Notes under the pieces: generated by a model | Told to the model about the DNA's origin: nothing | What the model saw: only the letters and a program-made list of their open reading frames with translations | Databases searched by the model: none | Shown here: one piece after another, positions 10,614-20,167 of the stretch | How positions within the stretch are numbered: the stretch's first letter is position 1 | Layout of the letters: each line of letters opens with the position of its first letter | Assembly: GCA_963556695.1 (NCBI GenBank) | Contig: CAUWAG010000018.1 | Coordinates: forward strand, 248,001 to 312,000 | Source: Anthostomella pinea | Taxonomy: Eukaryota; Ascomycota; Sordariomycetes; Xylariales; Xylariaceae | DNA: 64,000 bases | Direction: 5' to 3' | Program-made: the position numbers and the translations under genes

Positions 10614-11296
10614 ATGGCGCCGCCTCTCATCCACATCATCTCCCTCATCAGCCTCGACCTCGCCCTCCTCCCCTCCCCCCCTACCACCGGCTTTAAAGAC
10701 TCTTGCGACGACACCTGGGTCGCTTGGTACAATACGTACATCACCGTCAAGTGCGATATTAAGACCGACAAGGGCAGCCAGCGAGCGTGGACCACCATCG
10801 ACATGAGCGGCTGCTACACCAACTACGACGGCAGCCTGATCTTCACCATCGAAGGCAACGCGGGCGGATCCTGCGAGTCGTGTGCGCGCTGCGGCGGTGA
10901 CGAGGGCTGTTGGACCTGCCAGTGTCATCGGGATGATACTACGATGAAGAATTCGACTCTGCAGCTGGGTAAGTTCCAAGACTCGAAGGAGTTTTCGGGG
11001 TGGGAGGGAGCTCTGGGGTAATTTGGCTGCCTGTTTGGGTGTTCGTGGCGGTAGAGTACATCCTTGATCAGGTTGGGGATGGGAACAAGCTTTGCTGTGA
11101 GTTGCCCCCCATCTTCCTTCCTCTCGACATTACCTCGTTCGTCGCCTGCACTTGCTGTATCCAACCCCATCCTTGACTGTCTCTTGCTTGCAATGGATCA
11201 GACCGGCCGTCTTCGCTACGGTAGTCAGCGCCACATTCGGACATTTCACTGACTTGCTCTGCTATAGGCTCCGGCTTGGGTGGTGACTACTGGTAA
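10614..11296 (+). CDS. Secreted cyanovirin-N-homology (CVNH) lectin-like protein, 3 exons, 141 aa
   Basis: Exons 10614-10968, 11055-11096 and 11268-11296 join in frame through GT-AG introns to 141 residues plus stop. The first 25 residues (MAPPLIHIISLISLDLALLP...) form a signal peptide. The mature part shows the two-fold CVNH pattern: GFKDSC, a strand ending VKCDI, AWTTIDMSGCYTNYDGSLIF in the first half; then GGSCESCA, CWTCQC and STLQLEYILDQVGDGNKLC in the second. The last block only appears after splicing, which supports the intron choice. Extra cysteines (SCARCGG, TCQC, final CC) go beyond the canonical four. Family members bind mannose-rich or other glycans; the ligand here is unknown. The signal peptide and small size make it a candidate secreted effector or defence lectin, which is inference. 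Confidence 0.8.
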
Positions 11297-11887
11297 GTCC
11301 GTCCGAGGCAACGTCCTCTCACAACGTGTTGATGTTTTTTGAGTGGTGAATGCCTACGTCGTGAACCCTTCACCCAGATCACATCTATTGTTTGCTGTTG
11401 AAGGTTGGATTTAGGTGCTGACGATTCCACGACAGTGGAGGACCAGGCTTCCCTCCTGGAGTCACCGGTCCGCCTACCAGAGTCTAGACTCCTGGCGCAC
11501 CACACGCGAGACGAGACAACTGGGGACAGTGAGGATCGTGAAGGGGTTGCAAGGATTGACGTGGTATTGCGATTGTCTTCAAAATCTGCCATTGTGGCAT
11601 GCGGTGATTTGGCCTTTACAGATAGGTTGCAATGAATGGGCTAGAGTCAGTCTATGGACACATGATCTATAAACACTTGCAACGCCAGAAATTCCAGTGA
11701 TTAATCTGATCGTTGGAAATGTTGTCTTTGTCTTTGTCGTTGCCATGAATCATTGCAGCTGCTTGTCTTCAGTAATGCAGCTCGAGTCGCCCTGAGCTCA
11801 ACGGCCGCTCAGACATGCGCGTTCTGCCCCTTCATTGCCGTAAAAGCCTAGCTGCATCATTTGATCTTGGGATATAGGATCACCCAA
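11297..11887. other. Intergenic region between converging genes
   Basis: The 3' flanks of the CVNH gene (plus strand) and the glutathione transferase gene (minus strand) meet here. No coding signal is visible; the small frames on both strands have no recognisable content. Confidence 0.4.
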
Positions 11888-12796
11888 TCAAGCCCCCACC
11901 GCGTGCACTCCCGCCGTGGTCGCAGGAACCTTATCGTCCTCCAAATCGAGCTCAGGATAGTACCGGTAGATGCCCATCGAGTAGTCCTGTCTCCGATCAC
12001 TGGCGAGGTACTCCTGGATCTTGGGCCTCTCCTTGACGGCATCGTACAGCTGAAAGACGTGGACGTACTTGCCCGAATACTCGGCAGCAGCCATGGCCTT
12101 TCGGAACGCGAACTTGGTTCCATCAATGCACTGTGCTGTGTCAGTACCTCTTTACTCCCACTGAAACCCCGTCAAGTGCACAGCGGTGTGTAGGCTCTCC
12201 TTACCTGGAACAACACCAAGTCCGCATACGTCAACTGTCCCCCGTAGAGCCACGGACCGTCACCACTCGCCCTGCTCTGCAACACGCGCTCGAAGTATCC
12301 CAGAAACTTGGGCAGCCGGTTCTGCACGAAGTCCTTGCTCTTCTTGACAGCCTCCTCCTTCTGGTCCTCGTAGTACAGGCTCGTCGCAACGGGGTGGTGG
12401 CAGTCGTGGACCTCGTTACTCAGCCCGTCCAGCGCCGTCAGCGCCAGCGCATTGACCCTGTATACACCATCCGAGTCGTCTTCGCTCGAGGGGACGAGGC
12501 CCAGGCATGAGCCAAGGTAGAGCAGGATATTGGGCGTCTGGCTAATGACGAGGTCGCCGTGGCGAAGGATGGGCGGGGCGAGGGGCGGCGGGTTGTTGAA
12601 GTCGCCTGTGTTCTCCTCGCTGATCTGCGCGAGGACTTGGTCGATGCCCTTTTCCATGTGTGCTGTGTCGGTGTACTCGGCGCCGGCCTCTTCCAGAGCA
12701 AGACGGACGAATTCGCCGCGGCCGGGGATCGACGGCCAGTAGAGGAGCTCGTACGGCACGTCTTTGGAGGACTTCTGGCGCTTGGGGGGGGGACAT
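11888..12796 (-). CDS. Glutathione S-transferase (2 exons; one extra base after the start)
   Basis: Exons 12796-12205 and 12130-11888. After the start region the protein reads VPYELLYWPSIPGRGEFVRL, the thioredoxin-fold glutathione-binding N-terminus (YWP-IPGRGEF type), then ILRHGDLVISQTPNILLYLG with the SQT turn for the gamma-glutamyl group, and the helical C-terminal domain with GGQLTYADLVLFQ followed after the intron by CIDGTKFAFRKAMAA. It should conjugate or reduce electrophiles in the cytosol. The oddity is the start: the only sensible ATG (12794-12796) is followed by a run of nine C, and one C too many puts it out of frame with the domain. With eight C it would begin MSPPKRQKSS..., as related fungal proteins do as far as I recall. 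Total exon length is one base over a multiple of three. Either a base-call error or a recent frameshift. Confidence 0.82.
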
Positions 12797-13420
12797 GGTC
12801 AAGAAACGTCGTCGATTGCAAATAAAAAGATAGGAGCGCAACAGAGAGGCCTTGCTGACGGCAATTGACCTGGTAGAGGGTGTAGGTGGTATGCGGTGGG
12901 CAAGAGGGAGAGCTCTACAAGTGAACATGGAATTGGAAGTGAAGTGGGATGGACGACAACTTGAGCTGTGTGCCTCAGCTGAACAAGAGGGGCTGGAGAA
13001 GCTGGGCGACGCTAGCCTGGGACGGGAGCTTCACCCTTGTACCCGGCGTGCCCGGCTATGATGGTATGATCCGCTGAGATACACGACACAGCTGTGATCA
13101 TTGCTCCGATTGAAGAAGGTAGGTAGTAGTCAGAGTACCTCATGAGGGGCTACGGGGCATTGCCAGGGGGGAGATCTATCGTATGACGTTTCCGATGCAT
13201 CATGCATGCTCTAGTAGCTGGAGTCCGCAAGGGTGCATGCTATTGAGATAATATCATAGTACTGAAAGACTGCCCATGTTGTATGCTTTCTACACAAAGA
13301 TGTAACAGGACACCAACCACATCGTGACGAGTCGTCGGCAAGTGCCATGAATATGAGAAAAGGGGGTATCGAAATATATATCAGATGGGTGGGGAAAAGG
13401 GGCACCGTAGCCCGTTGCTG
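12797..13420. other. Intergenic region between the GST promoter and the minisatellite
   Basis: Promoter side of the GST gene on the left and 3' flank of the APP1-like gene on the right. No gene is supported. Apparent long minus-strand frames that reach in from the right come from translating the adjacent 7-bp repeat. Confidence 0.45.
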
Positions 13421-13623
13421 CCAATAGCCAATAGCCAATAGCCAATAGCCAATAGCCAATAGCCAATAGCCAATAGCCAATAGCCAATAGCCAATAGCCA
13501 ATAGCCAATAGCCAATAGCCAATAGCCAATAGCCAATAGCCAATAGCCAATAGCCAATAGCCAATAGCCAATAGCCAATAGCCAATAGCCAATAGCCAAT
13601 AGCCAATAGCCAATAGCCAATAG
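13421..13623. repeat. Minisatellite, 29 perfect copies of CCAATAG
   Basis: The 203 bases are exactly 29 uninterrupted 7-bp units CCAATAG. The array starts after GTTGCTG and ends at TAGCTAGCC, about 88 bases downstream of the stop codon of the APP1-like phosphatase gene on the minus strand. Each unit contains the CCAAT pentamer, the core of the site bound by the fungal HAP/CBC (NF-Y) complex. On the minus strand all three frames are open and encode LLAIGYW repeats, which explains the spurious long frames over 13211-14021. Absence of any mismatch implies recent slippage growth. Confidence 0.98.
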
Positions 13624-13710
13624 CTAGCCAAAGAAGCCCATATCACTATTACCTCAGACATGCGAAACAACCATGGCCTTGCCTGACTTCTGAAAGCCGA
13701 ACCCGACTTA

Positions 13711-15081
13711 CTACTTCGCGACAGCCTGCTGAATGATCTGGTTGCATTCTGCTGGGTTCGTGAATACGTGCCACACATCGCGAGGCACACCCTTGAATGC
13801 TTTCTCGAAGCGCTCAGGCTCGTTCTTTGCCTCGATCCCAATGGCCGCAATATCCTCGACTTTGCGAATGAGGATGACTTTGACCCAATTGGGATACTTT
13901 CGATAACTGGAAAAGCCAAGTTAGCAATCAGCAATTTCACGCTGGCCTCAGGTGAACCTGTGGAATGCTTAGACAGCTTACACTTCGCCATATGCTTCAG
14001 GATCCGACTGCGTCGAGTCACCGATACAGATCATCTTCCTCTTAGGCAGCCAGGAATTGATCTTCTCCATCCGATCGACTTTGTAGTCCTCTGTTCCGAG
14101 CGTAAGTGTCGTCAAGAGCCCCGGGATACTCATCAAGCTCGAGTCGCGCAAGACGATGGTGCCATGAGGGTAGTTCCGTTGTCTAAAGTCGCGTAGGAAT
14201 GGGTACAGGTTGTATGGCGACGCGGAAAGGTAAAACCATGGCGAAGTGTCCTTGATCAGCGACTGGATATATCGGTACAATTCTGGCATTCCAGCGATTA
14301 CTTGAGGGGTGTCGAAGAAGGTTGTTCGTAGGATACCGATGGGATCACTGGTCTGCGTGACCTTGATCGTATCATCGATGTCTGCCACATCTTGGGTCAG
14401 TCGTTACTGCCAACAGACGACAAACATGGGTCAGAGCATACCAGATATGACGCTCCAGCCCTCGGGCTTGGCGTAGAAGGTTTTCATCTCGAGAAGGCCA
14501 TTGGCGCCCTTGGGAACTTCGGCGTATGAAGGCACAAGAAGCGCGCCATCTTTGCTGTCCGGCAACTTCTGGATGTCACTGCTGATGCCGTTTCTGCCTC
14601 CAGGCCCGAGTTTCATTGCTTTCTCCCCCGCGTAGAGCGCCTTGACCTGCGTCCCGGGCTTGATGTCTTGGACGAAAGGTCGGAGTCTCTCTTCAATCGT
14701 GGAATAAGCTGGGTCGCTCTCTTCCAGCTCGATCTTCTTTGCGATGGCACTAACAGCGTCGATGACGGCACATGATGAGTGCTGCGAGAATGCGGCTGCG
14801 ACATACTCGGCCTCCCACTTCCCGGTCTTCTCGTTGCGATACGCGGTATTGTCGAGCAGCCATACAGTGTCTTCGGACGTGACCGGGCGCGGAAGGGGGT
14901 TCTTCTGGCCCAGGTAGGAGAGGACGTCGTAGATCTTGTCCTTGGTGCTCAACACCGAAGTAATTGGCGATATAGTGCCCGAGAAGTCGGGTAGATCGTG
15001 TTCGGTCTCGTCGAATCGACGTTCTTTTCGCGTTCGGTGTTGCATCTCGAGTGCGCCGGTATATCTGTAGTCTGACGCCAT
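13711..15081 (-). CDS. APP1/DUF2183-type phosphatidate phosphatase, 3 exons, 414 aa
   Basis: Exons 15081-14442, 14390-13982 and 13906-13711, all GT-AG, join to 415 codons with stop. The catalytic half carries the haloacid-dehalogenase-like motif VADIDDTIKVT (created across intron 1; the two Asp of DxDxT), then PWFYLSASPYNLYPFLRDF, GTIVLRDSS, KMICIGDSTQSDPEAYGEVY and a final RDVWHVFTNP block. This is the App1 catalytic-domain family, which in yeast dephosphorylates phosphatidate to diacylglycerol at actin patches. The N-terminal 210 residues are less conserved, as usual for the family. It has no signal peptide or membrane helix. The CCAATAG minisatellite begins about 90 bases past its stop. 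I leave the symbol blank because several paralogues share the domain. Confidence 0.9.
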
Positions 15082-16447
15082 TTTGACTTGGGGCTCAAGG
15101 TTTGTCGGCTTATATGAAGACTTCGAGGCGTCAGGCGCTGTTGGTCGCGATGTTCGCGTTGGCTGTTGGCCGTGCTGCTGGGCTGTGATGTAGCCGCGTG
15201 ATCTATGACAAAGAGGCGTGTGGCGGATTGGATGTCCACGGGTTTGAAGAGCTCAGAGAAGGGAAAGACACGTCGGGGCACAGCAGAGAACAGGCTTCTA
15301 TTCTTGTCTGATGTCTTCACTGTCTTATGAGGTCAGGTGCGACTGTTCCTGACCAGCCCTGTCCTGACCGTCTGCACCATCTGCGCCATCTGTCATCTGT
15401 CATCTGCAGGGCATCGCCAAGCGAGCGCTCGTACTACACACCATAGGTAAGTAGTGTAGGTCTTTTCAGCCCGTCAGCAGGGAGAGTGGCGGTGAATTGC
15501 GCTTGCATTGCCGTAGCCTCTGGGGCTAACGTACTGCTGCAGACTACTAGACACAAGGTCTTGGTTTCATCGGCAACAGGTCTCTCACATCTTGGCGATG
15601 GACGTCAGACATGATGTGAGAAGAATGGAAGCTCGGGATGCAGCGGAGTCCTCAGATGGCAGCGGGAAAAGTGGAAAGTCACTGGAGCCCAGAGCCGATC
15701 CATCGATGCCGCCGAGTCCCGAACTGCCCCGCTACAGGGGGCCACCATCCAGGGGCTCAGGGCCAGGGCTGCTGATACCAATCATGTTCCCACGAGCCCA
15801 ACCACGGATTCACCCAGAACTGCGAATAGTAACCCCGAGTGGAAGAAACTATTTTCTTCACGTTCTCCCGATGCTTCAGAGTGGATACTTCTTGTTCCCA
15901 CTTTCGCCTGAAAGGTACTTTCGACTTGAACTCCGAAGGCTGTAGGTGGTATTCTGGCACTGCTAGTTCTCACCAGTCGACTCAGTCTCCATGATGACCT
16001 CAGATGTCCTCAGGTCAGACTCATCTATGCTATCTTACACCCTGAGAGTGAAGAGAGCAACGAGACCTTTGCAGTTGAGGGGCCCAATCGCCCAATCGCC
16101 CAATCGCCCGTCGCTTAGTAAAGTCCTGGCGTCATCAGCACTCGCCGTAATTAACCACACAGACCACAGTTGGAGATCTGGCTCATAGAGGCACCGATAC
16201 ATGCTCGGCAGATGGTTGCGATCCCCAGTTGCCTCTCTTAATGTGTGTGAACAGGTATATACTCGCACTGTTCGCGATCGCTTCGTGCGGAGAAGTACCG
16301 AAGCGGAGAAGACGCCATCGCTGAGTACGGAGGAGGGCGGGCCGCCCAGCTTCACACCCATCTCGAGCGAGTGAAAGAGGGCACCCGTGCCACAAAGAAG
16401 ACTTGATCTCATTGAAGGCCATATTAAACACTCCTGGCTCAGTCGAT
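15082..16447. other. Divergent intergenic region
   Basis: Shared upstream region of the APP1-like gene (left) and the acyltransferase-like gene (right). A 118-residue frame at 15592-15945 (ATG at 15598) exists but shows no family signal, so I do not call it. At 16082-16112 there is a short tandem repeat of CCCAATCG (three and a half copies). Confidence 0.45.
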
Positions 16448-17563
16448 ATGCTTCAAATCAGATGCTCAGGCACTCCTCACGAGGTACGTGCCAATACCTC
16501 CCCCTTTGAGGTTGGAGGGGTTCTACTAACCCCGGGATAGATAGGTGTAACGCATGGAGTCCTGGCAAAGGAAAAGATAGATGGCTCCATCCACTTCTAC
16601 GGGGACCTATTCCAGAAGTCATGTTCTATGATCTGGCCCGACGTGGTGCAGGAAGCCTCGAAATGTGTCGAGCCTCTGGAGAAGTTGTCGCCACGATATC
16701 TAGACGAAATACGCGGAATCGCTGAAGGGGCAAATCTGCCTTTCTTGGATATTCTTGCGCTCAACGTTCGGACTGAGATCGTGTTCGGCCTCTTCTCGGA
16801 TGCGTCGAAGAACGTCGACATACCTAGTGACGGATGCACCAGTCTGGGCTGGCTGACAGCGGACAAGTCGTTCCTCTGCCAGAGTTGGGACTGGATGGTC
16901 GAGCAGGGCCTGAACCTCATCATCTGCCATATATCGCAACCGGGTAGTGACATCCCTGACTTTTCGATGGTCACCGAGGCTGGGATCATAGGCAAGATTG
17001 GCTTCAACTCGAAAGGGATAGGGTGTTGCCTGAATGCGATCAAGTGTCGGGGCGTGGACCCATCCAAGCTACCCATACACTTCGCTCTACGAAAGGTGCT
17101 GGAGTCGCCTTCGCGAGAGGCTGCCGTGGAGGCCATCAAGTCTGCGGGCGTCGCTGGCAGTGGACACATCTTGATTGGTGATGCCACTGGGTCAACAGGT
17201 CTTGAATGCACAAGCAAGTGGGTAAAGGAGGTCGTGATGGACGAGACGCAACGCGTATGCCACACGAACCACCTGATCCTGGACAAGTCCGATGTCGATG
17301 AACCCCCTTGGCTGGATGATTCACCTGGGCGACTTGCGCGCATTCGAGAGTTGACGGCGAAACTGCCCGATCCGACCTCGAACGCCATATTCGACATCTT
17401 CAAGGACACAGACGGTTATCCAGGGTCGATCAACCGGAAGCAGGAGGGCAAATCGAACGCTGAGACTCTTTTCAATATCGTGATGGATTTGACGAGCAAG
17501 TCCGCCCAGGTCACCTTTGGGAGACCTACGGACTTTAGGGAGCAGGTTATTTTAGCATTTTGA
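16448..17563 (+). CDS. Penicillin acyltransferase-like N-terminal nucleophile hydrolase, 2 exons, 352 aa
   Basis: Exon 1 (16448-16483) encodes MLQIRCSGTPHE and exon 2 (16541-17563) continues IGVTHGVLAKEKIDGS, giving the characteristic N-terminus of acyl-CoA:isopenicillin-N acyltransferase (AAT, penDE) and its widespread fungal homologues. The self-cleavage site is visible as SDGCTSLGW, with Cys111 as the predicted nucleophile that becomes the N-terminus of the beta subunit. QSWDWM, GKIGFNSKGIGCCLNAI and ATGSTGLECTSKW are also family-like. Penicillin producers' enzyme ends with a peroxisomal signal (ARL type); this one ends VILAF, so it is probably cytosolic. No ACV synthetase or IPN synthase gene is nearby. 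The best reading is an AAT-like amidohydrolase or acyltransferase of unknown substrate. Confidence 0.88.
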
Positions 17564-18307
17564 GATCACCGCACTGCGAGGTGTCGCGACAGGCTGCCGG
17601 GTATTATGGTGCCTGGTATTGTGGAACATCCTTTTTGTATCACCGGACGTGCTTTTGTATGGGCTGGACAAACATGTGCCTATATGTAAGGGGTCCCTAA
17701 CAGCACATGATTACTGACTTAATGTTGCCCTTACCAGACGGCTGGCGTGCCGCCATGACCGTGTCTTGGAAAGGCTCTTTGCACAAATTCCTCTTGGTTC
17801 GTCGGAGCGGCTTGCAGAGCTGTGTGTCCTCTAGAGGTCAATGCGGCGAGGGCGTACCGTCTCCGAAATACGTAGGACACTGTGATTCGACATCACGACC
17901 GAGGCCCGGCCTGATCATTGCCTCTTCCTGCACATTGCATGCATCCACGGCCACCCTACCGTTGGCCAATTCAAATCATAGAAGCACCTAGCTATGAGCT
18001 AGGTATCAGGCATGTAACCATTTGCCACTTGCTGGGCTCTATGCATACCGCGTGAGAGGGAATAGCTTCCAGTAGGTGCTGCGGAGAGGGGTAGGAGAAC
18101 GGTCTTGGTATTGGCGGTCAGGGGAGCTCGTGGGCTCGGAGAATCAAATAATGTTGGACAACTTGGTACGCTCACAATAACCGACCATATCTTCACCAAG
18201 GCTATTAAACCCGCTCTTGAGATTTCCCAATTGAATTGCTGCTCAAAGGCTTATAGTTATAGTTAGGGCGAATCTTGCCCACTGCCACGACCATCGAGCC
18301 ACACAGT
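17564..18307. other. Intergenic region
   Basis: The 3' flank of the acyltransferase-like gene and promoter of the deacetylase gene. Frames at 17707-17991 (+) and 17999-18199 (-) have no recognisable content. Nothing else seen. Confidence 0.4.
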
Positions 18308-19430
18308 ATGACGAAGCGGGCGTTGGTATGCTACTGCGTGGACGTTGACGGATGTGCCATCTGGTGAGAGCGATCTGTGCCAATTCATCTTCATCCGAAA
18401 TACTGACGATAGGTAGGATCAATACGCAGGATGGCTCAAAAGCCAATGCTTCCAACATATCACGCGGTATCTTTGGCGCAAATGTCGGGCTAGAGCGGCT
18501 GCTCAAGTTCTTCGGACAGCATGATGTCAAGGCCACGTTCTTCACGAAAAAGTCACTCGATAGTGTCCTTCCCCGACCAGTTGGCCAAGGTGCGGGATGC
18601 CGGGCATGAGATGTACGTGTTCCGCCCACAGTGCCCATGCTACCTGCCCCTATTGCTTACAGTTTCCCAGCGGCCTCCACGGCTACACCCACGAGCGTGC
18701 CTCCCTCCTGACGGAAGACCAACAGAGAAAGGTCATGGCCAAGTCGATCGAGGTGTACAAGGACTTCACGGGCAAACATCCCAGGGGCTGGGCGGCTCCG
18801 TATTGGGATGTCTCGCCCGTGAGCATGCAGATAATGGAGGACTTCGGCATCGAGTACGACCACTCGCTGATGCACCACGACTGCCAGCCCTACTACGCCT
18901 CGGACGTGGGCGAGTCGGTTGTCCATACGGACTACAGCGAGGACCCGGACACGTGGATGGTGCCCATGAAGCAGCACAGGGTGACCAAGGTGGTCAAGAT
19001 ACCGGCGAATTGGGATGTTGATGACTGGCGTAAGCCGTCCTTCTGTGTGGTCTACCGATCATCGTTGACTGGATGTGTTCTAGCACCCCTTAATCCCGCC
19101 CCGGGCCGGGCAGGGTCTCACGGGTTCGTCAACCCACGCGACGTACAACAGGTCTGGGAGGACCAGTTCTCATATCTGTATGAGGAGTACGACACGTTCG
19201 TCTACTGCATCAGCATCCATCCCCAGGTCAGTGGGAAGTCCAAGGTGATGCCTATGCATCAGCGCTTCATGGAGTTTCTCAAGAAGCACGATGGCGTAGA
19301 GTTCGTCCCGGCTGAGTTTGTGTGTGATGAGTAGGTTAGCGCTGCCCTGTTGTTGATACCGGGCTTGCTGACGAGTCGCAGGTTCAAAGCCGGACGGATC
19401 TCAGGAGCAACGTTCCAAATGGGCGTTTAG
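18308..19430 (+). CDS. Polysaccharide deacetylase (NodB-type), 5 exons, one extra base in exon 2
   Basis: Exons 18308-18363, 18417-18612, 18671-19029, 19084-19330 and 19382-19430 rebuild a protein of about 301 residues. It reads LVCYCVDVDGCAIW at the start, ASNISRGIFGANVGLERLL, HDVKATFFT, then HSIVSFPDQLAKVRDAGHEI, GLHGYTHERASLL, RGWAAPYWDVSP, YDHSLMHHD, IPANWDVDDW, GSHGFVNPRD and ISIHPQVSGKS. The early Asp-Asp-type motif, the HGYTHE motif and the late HPQVSG histidine make a metal-dependent carbohydrate-esterase family 4 active site; close relatives are the cyclic-imidase/peptidoglycan-deacetylase-like (HpPgdA/PuuE) group rather than secreted chitin deacetylases, and there is no signal peptide. 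In exon 2 a run of five A (18547-18551) puts TFFT and HSIVSF in different frames; four A would restore it, and total exon length is one base over a multiple of three. Either a base-call error or a lesion. Confidence 0.82.
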
Positions 19431-20167
19431 GTAGGGGGTCCGGGTTGTGACCAGTCTGAAAGGAGGGACCTGTCGAGATGTGCTGGTGAGCTGGAAGCAC
19501 TATGAGGGGTCGACACCTTTGGTCGCTTGAGGGTCTGGCCTTGCCGCCAAAGACATCCGTATCTTTTGGACTTGAGATCGACCATGTGAATTCTATGTCA
19601 AAGTTGCAACAGCCGTAAAGGTGTGGATCCAGTGCATGGACCCATATGGAGTATTCTGCTAACCCCACCAGATATGTTGGAGGTTACCTGATGAAGGCTG
19701 CCTGGCAACCCTTTGTTGCCCCAGTTACCTCATCACTGTAATTTAGGTATTTAGATACATCTCGGATGGAATCCTTTCCATCCGACCTGTTAATCAAGCA
19801 CCACCCAGACCACTGATAGATTACAACAAGACTTGTGATTTGTCAGCATCTGGGAAAGCTACCAAAAGGCACAAAGGTGGTCTCGATGTATGCAAGTAGC
19901 GGGTATATTGAAACGTCCCATTAGATCCCGTCTATCGGGGCAGCCCTAACCGCGCTGCAGGCTGCAGCTGGGGAAGGGCCCCTAGCACGCCAAGCCGCCC
20001 GCTATCAGCTGCCATGCTCTCGTGGTCCACCTTTCCAGATTCCAGATAAGCCCCCGTGCTCCCTTATCGAAGACAACCTCGAACCTCGAACCTCGAACCG
20101 ACACGACCATGACCTCCCGACATCCTCCTAAATAGCAGACAGCAGACAGTGCTTGACACCGCCAGCC
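19431..20167. other. Intergenic region upstream of BTN1
   Basis: No gene supported. Just before the BTN1 leader, at 20075-20100, the octamer CCTCGAAC is repeated three times in tandem. Confidence 0.45.

Noticed and set aside
13211..14021. Long minus-strand open frames of up to 243 residues with LLAIGYW repeats
   Set aside because: They are translations of the 7-bp minisatellite, which has no stop in any minus-strand frame. The non-repeat part belongs to the phosphatase intron and exon in other frames.
15592..15945. A 118-residue plus-strand frame in the divergent region
   Set aside because: It has an internal ATG but no recognisable domain, and its opposite strand is equally open, so coding cannot be supported.
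16448..19430. A possible beta-lactam or secondary-metabolite cluster around the acyltransferase-like gene
   Set aside because: No synthetase, oxidase or cluster regulator is adjacent, and the peroxisomal signal is absent.
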